A stretch of 64,000 bases of DNA from Actinomyces trachealis (GTDB lineage: Bacteria; Actinomycetota; Actinomycetes; Actinomycetales; Actinomycetaceae), in assembly GCF_015711475.1 (NCBI RefSeq), contig NZ_CP065027.1, positions 558,001-622,000 on the forward strand, given 5' to 3'. Within the stretch, counting starts at the first letter, position 1, and each line of letters opens with the position of its first letter. Under the pieces are notes generated by a model. The model saw only the letters and a list, made by a program, of their open reading frames with translations, was not told the origin of the DNA and did no database searches. This document shows positions 49,888 to 59,798 of this stretch, one piece after another. The position numbers and the translations under genes are program-made.

Positions 49888-50874
49888 ATGAGCAACCTCA
49901 TGCAACAACTGGATGTCCTGACGATTGGACGCTGCGGGATCGACGTCTACCCCCTACAGACCGGAGTGGGCCTAGAGGACGTGGAGACCTTTGGCAAGTT
50001 CCTGGGCGGCAGCCCCACCAACGTGGCCGTGGCCGCCACTAGGTACCGCCACCGCGCCGCCGTCGTCACCGGCGTGGGGGAGGATCCCTTCGGGCGCTTT
50101 GTGCGCACCGAGATGCGCCAGCTCGGTGTCTACGACGACTATGTGGTCACCAAACCAGAGTTCTCCACCCCCGTCACCTTCTGCGAGATCTTCCCGCCAG
50201 ACAACTTTCCCCTGTACTTCTACCGTGAGCCCTCCGCCCCAGACCTGGAACTCACCTCCGAGAACCTGCCGCTAGACGCCGTACGTGGCGCCCGCATCTT
50301 CTGGATCTCTGCCACCGGGCTTAGCAAGGAGCCCTCCCGGGCCACCCACCACCTGGCCCTGGACGTCCGCGCCCGCAAGCAGTACACGATCATGGACCTG
50401 GACTACCGCGCCAACTTCTGGGGCTCCGAGGCTGAGGCCCACCAGTGCGTCAGCGCCGCCTTGCCCAAGGTCAATGTGGCCATCGGCAACCGTGAAGAGT
50501 GCCGCATCGCCGTCGGAGAGGCAGACCCTGAACGCGCAGCCGACGCCCTGCTGGAAGCTGGCGTGGAGCTGGCGGTAGTCAAACAAGGCATGGAGGGCAC
50601 GCTGGCCAAGACCCGCACCGAACGCATCGCCATGCCCGTCACCCCGGCTGAGACCCTCAATGGCTTGGGAGCGGGAGACGCCTTCGGTGGCGCCATCTGC
50701 CACGGACTCCTCTCCGGCTGGTCCCTGGAAAAGACCATCTACGCCGCCTCTACCGCCGGGGCCATCGTGGCCTCCCGCTTGGAGTGCTCCACCGCCATGC
50801 CCACCGAGCCCGAGCTGCTCGCCGAGATGCGCAGATTCCGCGAGCAGTGCGCCCCCAGTGTCAAGGGCCTGTGA
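49888..50874 (+). CDS. iolC: 5-dehydro-2-deoxygluconokinase
   Basis: IolC phosphorylates 5-dehydro-2-deoxygluconate in inositol breakdown. The 328-aa PfkB-family kinase begins with LDVLTIGRCGIDVYPLQTGVG, carries FLGGSPTNVAVAATRYRHRAA split over the substrate-binding region, and the ATP/anion-hole motif NGLGAGDAFGGAICHGLLSGW (about 253-273, given in part as GAGDAFGGAICHG). Its stop overlaps the next ATG (TGATG). It is the first gene of the iolC-aldolase-iolB-iolD run. Confidence 0.95.
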   Translation: MSNLMQQLDVLTIGRCGIDVYPLQTGVGLEDVETFGKFLGGSPTNVAVAATRYRHRAAVVTGVGEDPFGRFVRTEMRQLGVYDDYVVTKPEFSTPVTFCEIFPPDNFPLYFYREPSAPDLELTSENLPLDAVRGARIFWISATGLSKEPSRATHHLALDVRARKQYTIMDLDYRANFWGSEAEAHQCVSAALPKVNVAIGNREECRIAVGEADPERAADALLEAGVELAVVKQGMEGTLAKTRTERIAMPVTPAETLNGLGAGDAFGGAICHGLLSGWSLEKTIYAASTAGAIVASRLECSTAMPTEPELLAEMRRFREQCAPSVKGL

Positions 50875-51758
50875 TGGCCACCGAGTCCCTGAACCTGACC
50901 GAGCAACTCTGCCTGATCCGCGCCCATGAGCCAGAGCGGGTGGCCCAGGCCCTGGCGGAGCGCCCCCTGGGGCCACCAGTGACCGAGTTGGACCGCCTGC
51001 TGGTGATCGCCTGCGACCACCCCGCCCGTGGTGCCCTGGTTGCTGGCGGCTCCCCCCTGGCCATGGGTGCCCGTGAGGAGCTGCTGCGCCGCTGCGTGAC
51101 AGCCCTGTCGCGTCCCGGTGTCAACGGTTTCCTGGGCGCCGCAGACCTGGTGGAGGACCTGACCCTGCTCGGCGCCCTGGACGGCAAGGTCGTGTTCGGC
51201 TCCATGAACCGGGGTGGGCTGGCTGGAGCCTCCTTCGAACTGGACGACCGCATGACCGGCTATGACGCCGCAGGCGTGTACGCCTCCCGCCTGGACGGCG
51301 GCAAGATGCTGCTGCGCCTGGGCTACGACGACCCACGCACCGCCGACACCCTCCAGTCCTGCGCCCAGGCGGTTGACGCGCTGGCCGAGCGGGGGCTGAT
51401 CGCCATGGTGGAGCCTTTCGTGTCCCGGCACTGGGAGGGCCGGGTCGTCAATGACCTCAGCCCTGACGCCGTCATCACCTCCATCTGTGTGGCCTCCGGC
51501 CTGGGACGCACCAGCGCCTACACCTGGCTGAAGATCCCGCTGGTTGAGGAGATGGAGCGGGTAGTGGGGGCCTCCACGCTACCCACCCTGGTGTTGGGGG
51601 GTGCTGTGCGTGCCGACGCCGACGCCGCCAGACAGGACTGGTCCAGGGCCCTGGCCCTGCCCAGTGTTCGGGGGCTGGTGATCGGCCGCTCCCTGCTGTT
51701 CCCACCCGACGACGACGTCGCCGGGGCTGTAGACAAGACCGTAGGACTGCTCTCATGA
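50874..51758 (+). CDS. Cgl0158-family aldolase-like TIM barrel
   Basis: The 294-aa protein resembles the (beta/alpha)8 proteins found in actinobacterial inositol clusters (Cgl0158 type) and the C-terminal domain fused to some IolC proteins. LLVIACDHPARGAL near the start and LKIPLVEEMERVV near 220-235 are marks. It probably cleaves the phosphorylated product of IolC, replacing IolJ, but this is inferred. The ATG at 50874 shares its A with the iolC stop, and its own stop overlaps iolB (ATGA). Confidence 0.82.
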   Translation: MATESLNLTEQLCLIRAHEPERVAQALAERPLGPPVTELDRLLVIACDHPARGALVAGGSPLAMGAREELLRRCVTALSRPGVNGFLGAADLVEDLTLLGALDGKVVFGSMNRGGLAGASFELDDRMTGYDAAGVYASRLDGGKMLLRLGYDDPRTADTLQSCAQAVDALAERGLIAMVEPFVSRHWEGRVVNDLSPDAVITSICVASGLGRTSAYTWLKIPLVEEMERVVGASTLPTLVLGGAVRADADAARQDWSRALALPSVRGLVIGRSLLFPPDDDVAGAVDKTVGLLS

Positions 51759-52624
51759 CACTGCCATCACATGTACGCGCCGGCAGCACCGGCCACGCCG
51801 CCCTCACCGTAGACATCACCCCCGCCCAGGCAGACTGGTCCTACAGCGGCCTACGCGTGGCCGTGCTGAAGCCCAACCAGCCCCTCACCTTGGAATCGGG
51901 GGACTCCGAGCTGCTGGTGTTGCCCCTAGCTGGGGCCTGCACCGTGGAGGTGGGCGGCCAGGTCTATGAGATCGCCGGGCGCGAGAGCGTCTTCAAGCAG
52001 ATCAGCGACTACCTGTATGTACCCCGCTCGGCCACCTTCACCATCACCTCCGCCGCCGGGGGGCGCTTCGCTCTGCCTGCAGCTGTGGCCGAGCGCGACC
52101 TACCGGTTAAGTACTTCCCCCGCGAACAGGTGGGTGTGACCATCCGCGGCGCTGGGGACTGCTCCCGGCAGGTGAATAACTACGCCCTGAACAACGACGT
52201 CCTCACCTCCCGCCTGCTGGTCACCGAGGTGCTCACGCCCGGCGGCAACTGGTCCTCCTACCCCGCCCACAAGCACGAGGAGAAGACAGACACTGAGCGC
52301 GAGCTGGAGGAGATCTACTACTTCGAGATCGCCCCATCCCCGGAGGGCGGGCCCGGTTTTGGGCTACACCGCACCTACGCCTCCAGCCCCGAGCGCCCCA
52401 TCGACGTGTGCGTGGAGGTGCGCGACGGCGACGTCGCCCTAGTGCCCTACGGCTACCACGGTCCCTGCGTGGCCGCCCCCGGCTACGACATGTACTACCT
52501 GAACGTCATGGCAGGACCGGAAACCGACCTGGTCTGGCTGGCCCCCGACGACCCCGCCCACCACTGGCTGCGGGCCAGCTGGGAGGGGCAGGAGCCCGAC
52601 CCCCGCCTACCCATGGCCCACTGA
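51755..52624 (+). CDS. iolB: 5-deoxy-glucuronate isomerase
   Basis: IolB isomerises 5-deoxy-glucuronate to 5-dehydro-2-deoxygluconate. The 289-aa bicupin has the metal-site block WSSYPAHKHEE (about 168-178) with a following Glu in REDELEEIYYFEI-like sequence (ERELEEIYYFEI), and DVALVPYGYHGPCVAAPGYD near 230-250. NYYALNN-type spacing (QVNNYALNNDV) also fits. ATGA overlap with the aldolase gene; 33 bp to iolD. Confidence 0.95.
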   Translation: MTLPSHVRAGSTGHAALTVDITPAQADWSYSGLRVAVLKPNQPLTLESGDSELLVLPLAGACTVEVGGQVYEIAGRESVFKQISDYLYVPRSATFTITSAAGGRFALPAAVAERDLPVKYFPREQVGVTIRGAGDCSRQVNNYALNNDVLTSRLLVTEVLTPGGNWSSYPAHKHEEKTDTERELEEIYYFEIAPSPEGGPGFGLHRTYASSPERPIDVCVEVRDGDVALVPYGYHGPCVAAPGYDMYYLNVMAGPETDLVWLAPDDPAHHWLRASWEGQEPDPRLPMAH

Positions 52625-52657
52625 GGCCGCCAGAAAACTACCTAAGGAGAAGCAAAC

Positions 52658-54565
52658 GTGAGCAATGAAGCTTATGCGGGCACTATCCGCCTGACCGTCG
52701 CTCAGGCGACCATCCGCTTCCTGTCCAACCAGTACTCCGAGCGTGACGGGGTGGAGCACCGTCTGATTGAGGGGGCCTTCGGCATCTTTGGGCACGGCAA
52801 CGTGGCGGGGATCGGGCAGGCCCTGCTACAGAATGAGGTCGCCCCGGTAGAGGGCGAGAACCCAATGCCCTACATCATGCCGCGCAACGAGCAGGGGGCG
52901 GTGCACGCCGCCGCCGCCTTCGCCAAGGTCCGTAACCGTCTGTCCACCTATATGGTCACCGCCTCGATCGGCCCCGGCTCCCTGAACATGGTCACCGGGG
53001 CGGCCCTGGCCACCACTAACCGGGTGCCGGTGCTGATCTTTCCCTCCGACGTCTTTGCCAACCGGGTCCCCGACCCGGTGCTGCAGCAGTTGGAGGACCC
53101 CACGGACATGGACGTGACCGTCAACGACTGCTTCCGGCCTGTGGCCCGCTTCTTTGACCGCATCAACCGGCCCGAGCAGCTCATCCCCTCGCTCTTGAAC
53201 GCCATGCGCGTGCTCACCGACCCGGCCGAGACCGGCGCCGTCGTTATCGCGATGCCGCAGGATGTGCAGGCGGAGGCCCACGACTGGCCGGTCGAGTTCT
53301 TCCGCAAGCGCGTGTGGCACGTGCGCCGCCCGGTGCCCGAGCCAGCGGCCCTAGAGCGGGCGGTGGCCATGATCAAGGCTGCCAAGCGGCCCCTGGTCAT
53401 CGCGGGCGGCGGCACCGTCTACTCCGAGGCCTCCGAGCAGCTGCGTGTTTTCGCCACCGCTACCGGTATCCCTGTGGCGGACACCCAGGCCGGTAAGGGG
53501 GCCATCAACTTCGACCACCCCTACGCCATCGGGGGCGTGGGCTCCACCGGCGGGGACTCCGGCAACCACATTGCCGACAAAGCGGACCTGGTGATCGGGA
53601 TCGGTACCCGTTATTCGGACTTCACCACCGCCTCCAAAACCCAGTTCAAGGACCCACACGTCAAGTTCGTCAACGTTAATGTCCGGCCTTTTGATGCTGC
53701 CAAGCAGAGCGCGGAGATGCTGGTGGCTGACGCCCGGGAGGCCCTGGTGGCCCTGACCGAGGCCCTGGAGGGCTACCACGTCAGCGAGTCCTACACCCAG
53801 GAGGTCGCCCGGGAGCGGCAGGCCTGGGCCGAGGCCACGGACCGTTGCTATCACTTGGGTCACGGGCCCCTGCCTGCCCAGACTGAGGTCTTCGGGGCGC
53901 TTAACGAACTGCTGGGGGAGGAGGACATCCTCATCAACGCCGCCGGGTCCATGCCCGGTGACCTGCAGGCCCTGTGGCAAGCCAGGACCCCTGTGCAGTA
54001 CCACGTGGAGTACGCCTTCTCCTGCATGGGCTATGAGATCCCCGCTGGCCTGGGCTGCAAGCTGGCCCGGCCGGGGTCGGAGGTGGTGGCCATCGTCGGT
54101 GACGGCACCTACCAGATGCTCCCCATGGAGCTGGCCACCGTGGTCCAGGAGAACATCAAAGTCATCTACGTGCTGCTGCAGAACTACGGCTTTGCCTCCA
54201 TTGGGGCGCTGTCCGAGTCCCACGGCTCCCAGCGCTTCGGCACCAAGTACCGCCAGCGCGGGGAGGGCGGGCACCTCCAGGATGAGATCAAAGTCCCGGG
54301 GGTGGATATCGCCGCCAACGCCGAGTCCTGGGGGCTGAAGGTCTACCGGGTCTCCTCCGTGGCGGAACTCAAGGAGGCCTACGCCGCCGCCCACGCCGAC
54401 ACCCGCGCCTCCATGATCCACATTGAGACCGACCTGTACGGCCCCAATCCTCCCGGCTCCTCCTGGTGGGACGTGGCGGTTTCCGGCGTCTCCCGCCTGG
54501 AGTCCACCCAGCAGGCCTATGAGCGCTATGTGGAGGAGCGCAAGCCGCAGCGTCACTACCTGTAA
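52658..54565 (+). CDS. iolD: 3D-(3,5/4)-trihydroxycyclohexane-1,2-dione hydrolase
   Basis: IolD opens the ring of the trihydroxycyclohexanedione intermediate with thiamine diphosphate. The 635-aa protein has the three domains of ThDP enzymes: the Pyr domain with EGAFGIFGHGNVAGIGQAL, a middle domain, and the ThDP/Mg motif GDGTYQMLPMELATVVQEN (about 479-497) ending LLQNYGF. The start is GTG with AAGGAG 7-8 nt upstream. It is the last intact iol gene before defence island B. iolE, which makes its substrate, is not found in the window. Confidence 0.95.
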   Translation: MSNEAYAGTIRLTVAQATIRFLSNQYSERDGVEHRLIEGAFGIFGHGNVAGIGQALLQNEVAPVEGENPMPYIMPRNEQGAVHAAAAFAKVRNRLSTYMVTASIGPGSLNMVTGAALATTNRVPVLIFPSDVFANRVPDPVLQQLEDPTDMDVTVNDCFRPVARFFDRINRPEQLIPSLLNAMRVLTDPAETGAVVIAMPQDVQAEAHDWPVEFFRKRVWHVRRPVPEPAALERAVAMIKAAKRPLVIAGGGTVYSEASEQLRVFATATGIPVADTQAGKGAINFDHPYAIGGVGSTGGDSGNHIADKADLVIGIGTRYSDFTTASKTQFKDPHVKFVNVNVRPFDAAKQSAEMLVADAREALVALTEALEGYHVSESYTQEVARERQAWAEATDRCYHLGHGPLPAQTEVFGALNELLGEEDILINAAGSMPGDLQALWQARTPVQYHVEYAFSCMGYEIPAGLGCKLARPGSEVVAIVGDGTYQMLPMELATVVQENIKVIYVLLQNYGFASIGALSESHGSQRFGTKYRQRGEGGHLQDEIKVPGVDIAANAESWGLKVYRVSSVAELKEAYAAAHADTRASMIHIETDLYGPNPPGSSWWDVAVSGVSRLESTQQAYERYVEERKPQRHYL

Positions 54566-54687
54566 CGGCGGCGCCGACGGCGGGGTGCTGGCGGTGCGGT
54601 GGGCGCTGGCCTGAGGATCCGCTAGAGTCGCGTGCGCGCCGGGCTTCGCTGTTGAGCGCGCCCGAGCGCGGGAATGGGGGTGAAAGC
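54566..54687 (+). other. Boundary between iolD and defence island B
   Basis: About 120 bp without a gene. No repeat or attachment site is evident. Confidence 0.4.
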
Positions 54688-55074
54688 GTGGCCTCTGGTG
54701 TCCAGGTGCGTGCGACGGTGCCCGCGCCGTACAGGCTGTCCTTCGTGGTGGGTGGCCTGCTGTCCACCGAGGCGACGATCGCCGCTCCCCTCACTCATCT
54801 ACCTGCACCGCTACATGCTGACCACCCTCAGCACGGTCCTCGGCGACTACCTGCGCGAGTATCAGGCGAAGCTTCGGGCCGAGGCCTCACGTTTGGAACG
54901 TGCGGGCGCGGCTGCGGACCTCAAGCGTGCGGATGCTCACCGTCGTGCACTGACCGAGTGCGAGGATTACGAGCGCGACGTCCTCTACCCCCTGGTCACG
55001 CAGGGCGTGGACATCAACCTCGATGACGGCGTGCTTGTCAACTACCTGCGCTTCGGCTCTGCCCTCCAGAAGGT
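54688..55074 (+). pseudogene. BREX remnant: brxA-like start joined to pglX-like end
   Basis: From a GTG at 54688 the frame reads VRATVPAPYRLSFVVGGLL then STEATIAAPL, which resembles the N-terminus of BrxA (DUF1819). Near 54783 the sense jumps to another frame: SLIYLHRYMLTTLSTVLGDY, YQAKLRAEASRLERAG, and finally DINLDDGVLVNYLRFGSALQKV, given here in part. That last block is the C-terminal signature of the BREX methylase PglX (LDDGVxVNYxxFGxAL). A deletion of everything between brxA and the end of pglX explains this. The tail is cut at about 55075 by an IS3-type element. Confidence 0.62.
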
Positions 55075-55142
55075 CTGGGGTGGGGGGTGTTTCTCGGGCG
55101 GGGGAGGGTTTTCGTTTTCCTTTGATTCGATAGGATGGAGCC

Positions 55143-55928
55143 GTGTCAAGGGCGAAGTATTCTGATGAGTTCAAGGAGTAGGTGGTGTGCGAGGTGATCG
55201 ACAAAGAACGGTCGATCGCGTCGGTGGCTGTTTCTTACGGCCTGGTGTCCCAGAGGCGTGGGTAATTGGGTCGCGAAGCATGAGAAGGGCCACGGCAGCC
55301 AGGAGGAAAGATAAGCAGCCGCTGAAGCGGCTGAGACTGCGTGGCTGAGAAAGCAGGTTCGTGAGCTGCAGCAGGTCGGACCTGGGAACCAGGCCCGACC
55401 TGCTGGGGCGTGACTTTAGCGCCACGGCACCGGGGCGCAAGTGGGTAGGAGACATCACCTATATCTGTACCTGGGCGGGGTTTGTCTACCTGGCCACCGT
55501 GCTGGAGTGCGCCACGAAGAAGGTGGTGGGCTATGCGATGGCCGACCACATGCGCACCTCCTTGGTGTGCGAGGCGATTGACATGGCAGCACGCAACTGC
55601 CCCCGGCCAGAGGCAAAACTATTTTCCACTCCGACCGCGGCTCTCAGTACATGTCAGAGCAATTCGCCAAGCAGCTGAATGCCTACGGCATTCACCCGTC
55701 AACTGGCAAGGAGTGTGCTGGGACAATGCCTGGGTAGAGTCATTCAACGCCACACTCAAGAACGAGAGGGTGCACCGAATGGTGTACCCCACTCGCAAGA
55801 AAGCCATGAATGATATTGCCTCATGGATCGAGCTGACATACAATCACACCCGGCTGCACTCGGCACTAGGATACCGAACACCCAACGAGGTTGAACACGA
55901 ACTCCTAGGCTACAAACAGTCAGCCTGA
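55143..55928 (+). pseudogene. IS3-family element remnant
   Basis: A GTG at 55143 opens VSRAKYSDEFKE and then a TAG, an OrfA start cut short; SIASVAVSYGLVS follows. From about 55395, OrfB sequence appears: RDFSATAPGRKWVGDITYI, GFVYLATVLECATKKVVGYAM, then after frame changes HSDRGSQYMSEQFAKQLN, WDNAWVESFNATLKNERVH and TYNHTRLHSALGYRTPNEVE. The DDE motifs can be recognised but lie in different frames, with a large deletion in front. It is inactive. Confidence 0.88.
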
Positions 55929-56053
55929 CACACCAACAACACACAGTCCGAGAAAACGCCAGGCACTCCAGTCGCCTCCATTGAGAGGAAGCGCGCCGAC
56001 GCCACCACCTGGACCTGGCCCACTCACCCTCTCGTCCCCCAAGGCGGTACCCG

Positions 56054-58465
56054 ATGAACCCAACGCGGATCCATAAGATCAAGAAGATCGACAACTACCG
56101 CATCTACCAGGGGTGGAAGCCGAGCGGGGCGGTCGACTTCGCGCGCGTCAACGTCATCTACGGGCAGAACGGCAGCGGCAAGAGCACGCTTGCGAGCCTC
56201 CTGCAGGGCTGTGCCGCCTACGCGGCCGATGAGTCCGAAGATCGTGACACCCGGTACGCCGAGGTGGTCAATGCGGGACTGTGCGTCGAAGCATATGAAC
56301 GGGATGGTGCATCCGCCTCCAGTTCCGCGTCTCTCGGTCTGGATGATCGCAAATTCTGGGCGCGTGTGAGGGTCTTCAACAAGGACTTCGTCCGCAGAAA
56401 CCTCCGATTCGAGGAAGCTGACGGCCCGCAGCCCGAAGCGCTCCTCACCATCGGTGAGAAACTTGCCGATGCTGAAAAGAAGATTGAGGAACTGGAGTCT
56501 CAACTCGGAACTGTGCGACAACGCTTCGGCGCAGCCGAAGTGGCTCGTGACGTAGCGAAGGACGCTGTCAATCGTCTGGGCAGGAAGCTCGCGAAAGACA
56601 TACTCTCACAGCTCCCGGGTGCCTCTGAGTTCAACCCCCGGAGTTATAACCGAACGAATGTGGAGAAACTCCTGGACAAGTTTGAGAGGAATCCAACAGT
56701 TCTGAAGGATGCCTCAGTGGATCCCTTAGTGGACCGCAAGCGTGCCATCAGCGAGGCAATGCAGCCCATCGACGTGCAGCGTCGGCCTCCCATGTTGGAT
56801 GGGGACAGTCTCAACGATGTGCATCGGTTGCTGGCGGCAAGCGTCGTGACTCACCGGATGATTGACCAGCTGGTGGGTAGTGCTGACCGGTCCAGGTGGG
56901 TGCAGGAGGGCATTGGTCTCCACGAAGGGCTAGAGGAGTGCCTGTTCTGCGGCCACGGTCTGACCCCGGAGCGTCGAGACGCCCTCAACGCGCACTTCGA
57001 TGAGTCCGTCAAGAAGCTCCAGGCCGCTATCGACCATCTCATGACACGTCTGGAGGAATCGGTTAAGGTATCGGAGGACTACCTGAATCGGTTTCCTGCA
57101 ACCGAGAAAGTCTACGAAGACCTCTGGGATGATCTGCGGGCAGCGCGTCAGGACTACGACGCTGAGCACACGGCGTACGTCGAGGCTGCCACGCAGATTC
57201 GAGCGGCATTACAGGAGAAGAGGGACAACCCCTTCGGAACTCCTGTACTCACCTCAGACCTCGCGCTGGCCGCGCCGAGCACTGCGCCGCTGGAGAAGGT
57301 CGTCAGGCAGCACCAGAGCAGGATCAACAGCCATGAGAATGAGGCTCGGAAGGCTGCCAGACGCGTCGAGCACTACTACGTGAAGAACGCTGCACCTGAG
57401 TACTCGCGTCTCAAGAAGGTGGAGCAAGGCAAGCAGGCGGCTGTCAATGAGCTTCAGGCCCAGATGAAGAAGCTTGAGGAGGAGATCGCCACACTCAAGA
57501 ATGTGGACGGCGACCCCACGCCAGGCGCAGCTAAACTCACACAAGGGTTGAATGGACTTCTGGGGCGGTATGAGCTTACCTTCAGTGTCGCCCAAGACGA
57601 TAAGCACTATGCCATCACGCGAGACGGAAAACCCGCAACCCACCTCAGTGAGGGAGAGCAGACCGCGATCGCACTGCTATACTTCCTTCACAGTGTGCGT
57701 GAGGACAAGATTCAGGGCGATCCGCCCATTGTCATCATCGATGACCCGGTCTCCAGCCTGGACCATGGTGTCCTCTTCGGTGTCTCCGCGCACATGTGGG
57801 CGGAGCTCGTCGTTAAGACCTACGTCAGTCAGGTCTTCCTCCTCACCCATAGCTTCGAGCTCTTCCGTCAGTGGCTGATCCAGATCGAGCGCATTCCCAG
57901 GAAGGAGTGGAGGAACTACTCAGCGTACAGGGTGGTCACGAGGAGTGGCGGGGGTGGCTGGCGTAGGCCCGAGTTCGAGTCGTGGGAGATCGGCGATAAG
58001 CGGCGGAAGAAGTTGCGCTCCGAGTATCACTTCCTTTTTGACCAAGTGGCGACCGCTCTCACGGAATCGCTTGCTGCCCTCGACTCGACTGCCGAGATGG
58101 AGGTGGCCGCGTTGGCACCTAACTCCGCCCGTAAACTCTTGGAAGGATTCCTGAGTTTCCGCAGCCCCAATACTATGGGAGATTTCCGTGGTTCTGTACG
58201 CGCCGTTCTCGACGGGCACCCAGGGCTGGATGACTCGTTGCGTACGAGGATCGTGCGTTACGCCCACGCCCACTCCCACCTGGAAGAGGCGGATCCGATG
58301 AAGCCGCTTGAGCTCGGTGAGGCGATGCCCTTCCTGCGCGTGCTGTTCAGGTTTATGAATCACGTCGACAAGGACCACTTCACATCGATGTGTGACGCCC
58401 TCGACCATGACGCAAAGACCTTGCTGGGTGACTCGATGTCCTCAGAGCCAGGATCCCCCTCATGA
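56054..58465 (+). CDS. RloC-like AAA ATPase, putative anticodon nuclease
   Basis: The 803-aa protein is of the AAA_13 group that includes RloC and PrrC. Walker A YGQNGSGKSTLAS is at about 36-48. Long coiled coils flank a CxxC zinc hook (C296-LF-C299 in EECLFCGHGLTPE), then come the signature LSEGEQTAIALLYFL (about 532-546), Walker B IVIIDDPVSSLDHG and the H-loop LLTHSFELFRQW. The C-terminal 200 residues (RSEYHFLFDQVATAL, KLLEGFLSF, RYAHAHSHLEE) would hold any nuclease site. RloC enzymes cut tRNA anticodons during phage attack. The frame is intact while everything around it is broken. Nuclease activity is inferred. Confidence 0.78.
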   Translation: MNPTRIHKIKKIDNYRIYQGWKPSGAVDFARVNVIYGQNGSGKSTLASLLQGCAAYAADESEDRDTRYAEVVNAGLCVEAYERDGASASSSASLGLDDRKFWARVRVFNKDFVRRNLRFEEADGPQPEALLTIGEKLADAEKKIEELESQLGTVRQRFGAAEVARDVAKDAVNRLGRKLAKDILSQLPGASEFNPRSYNRTNVEKLLDKFERNPTVLKDASVDPLVDRKRAISEAMQPIDVQRRPPMLDGDSLNDVHRLLAASVVTHRMIDQLVGSADRSRWVQEGIGLHEGLEECLFCGHGLTPERRDALNAHFDESVKKLQAAIDHLMTRLEESVKVSEDYLNRFPATEKVYEDLWDDLRAARQDYDAEHTAYVEAATQIRAALQEKRDNPFGTPVLTSDLALAAPSTAPLEKVVRQHQSRINSHENEARKAARRVEHYYVKNAAPEYSRLKKVEQGKQAAVNELQAQMKKLEEEIATLKNVDGDPTPGAAKLTQGLNGLLGRYELTFSVAQDDKHYAITRDGKPATHLSEGEQTAIALLYFLHSVREDKIQGDPPIVIIDDPVSSLDHGVLFGVSAHMWAELVVKTYVSQVFLLTHSFELFRQWLIQIERIPRKEWRNYSAYRVVTRSGGGGWRRPEFESWEIGDKRRKKLRSEYHFLFDQVATALTESLAALDSTAEMEVAALAPNSARKLLEGFLSFRSPNTMGDFRGSVRAVLDGHPGLDDSLRTRIVRYAHAHSHLEEADPMKPLELGEAMPFLRVLFRFMNHVDKDHFTSMCDALDHDAKTLLGDSMSSEPGSPS

Positions 58466-59659
58466 CCGACTACCTCACCCTCGGACCGGATGGCCGGGTC
58501 GTGGACCGGGAGGGCAAGACCCTGGAGCTCACGCGGGACCTGTCCTCGCCCGCAGGTCCGCTCAGAACGATTGTCGCCTTCGCGAACTCGGCGGGCGGGC
58601 GCCTCGTCGTCGACGTGCCGCTGAGCACCCGCCGCCCCCACTACCTCACCCAGCAGGGTCCAGAGACTGGCGTCTATGTGCGCCTGGGCTCCACCACCCG
58701 CCAGGCCGACCCGGCACTGGTGGCCGAGCTTGAACGCAACGCCCGCGGCCTCGCCTTCGAGGACCTGCCCGGACCCCACCCGCTTCCTGCCCTCGGCCTG
58801 GGTCCAGTGCGGGCGCCTGCGCGGCCCCCACGGCACCGACATCTTCGACCAGACAGAGATCCACGGCCCCATGCCACTGGCCGTCGATGAGGTCATGGGC
58901 TTCCTCCTCAAGCACGCCTACAAGACCGCAGTCTTCGGCGAGGTCCGCCGCCGCGACGTCTACTCCGTCCCCGTCGAGCCGATCCGTGAGGTCATCGTCA
59001 ACGCCCTCGTTCACGCCTCCTACGCCGAGCGTGGGACGCCCATCCGTATCGGCTTCTACGACGACCGTATCCAGGTCGACAGCCCGGGCCTCCTACTGCC
59101 CGGCATGACCGTGGAGACCATGCACCGGGTCTCCCGGCTGCGCAACCCGGCGTTGGCGCGCATCTTCCGCGAGGCCGGGATCATGGAGCAGTGGGGCACC
59201 GGCGTCCAGCGGGTCTTCGCCCAGGTCGCGGAAGCGGGCCTGCCCGAACCCGTCATCGAGGAGGTCCAGGACCGGGTGCGGGTGACGATCTACGTGCCCA
59301 GCCACGACCCGGGCCAGGTGGGTGAGCACGTGAGAAAGTCGAGTCACTAAGTCAGAGCGCGAAGTCACTAAGTCGAGTCACCAAGTCGAGTCGCCACGCG
59401 GGGATGGCGCAAAGCCTGAGGGTTATCGGATCGCGATCCTCACTCTGCTCCGTGGCGGGGAGCAGACCCGTGCGGACGTGCTGTCTGCGACGGGACTGAG
59501 CAATGAGACGCGCAACGTGCGCCGTCATCTCGCCCCCTCATCGAGTCCGGGCTCGTGGAGCGGACGATCCCCGACAAGCCCAACAGCCGCCTCCAGCGCT
59601 ACCGTCTCACCGACGCCGGCCGCGCCCACCTCAACAGCCTGTCTGGAGACGCCGAATGA
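58462..59659 (+). pseudogene. AlbA_2/RecG-like ATP-binding regulator, broken
   Basis: The start at 58462 (overlapping the RloC-like stop) gives LSSPAGPLRTIVAFANSAGG and YVRLGSTTRQADPALV, an AlbA_2 (DUF4062-like schlafen fold) domain. The frame then fails near 58790. In the next frame WVQCGRLRGPHGTDIFDQTEI, REVIVNALVHASYAERG, DSPGLLLPGMTVE and MEQWGTGVQRVF give the HATPase_c_4 part. About 100 expected residues between them are missing. After a stop at 59350, decayed C-terminal winged-helix sequence (TIPDKPNSRLQRYRLTDAG) runs to 59659. Such proteins are common neighbours of BREX and other defence loci. Confidence 0.75.
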
Positions 59660-59798
59660 GCTCGTTGTCCACCATCAAACACCAGCTGCGAGAGCGCTTC
59701 GCCCGCCCCGGCGAGGCCGGACGCATCGTCCTGTGGTCCGATCCGTCAGGCCGCTACGCAGACACCATCACCGACTCCTGCGCATCGACGGAACCATG
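59656..59798 (+). pseudogene. PglZ-like N-terminal fragment
   Basis: An ATG overlapping the previous stop opens MSSLSTIKHQLRERFARPGE, then RIVLWSDPSGRYADTI, which looks like the N-terminus of the BREX phosphatase-fold protein PglZ. The frame stops after 47 codons. Nothing of the alkaline-phosphatase-like domain remains. Confidence 0.58.

Noticed and set aside
53351..54556. 401-codon minus-strand frame opposite iolD
   Set aside because: It is a shadow of iolD: Gly/His/Leu/Val-rich with no domain.
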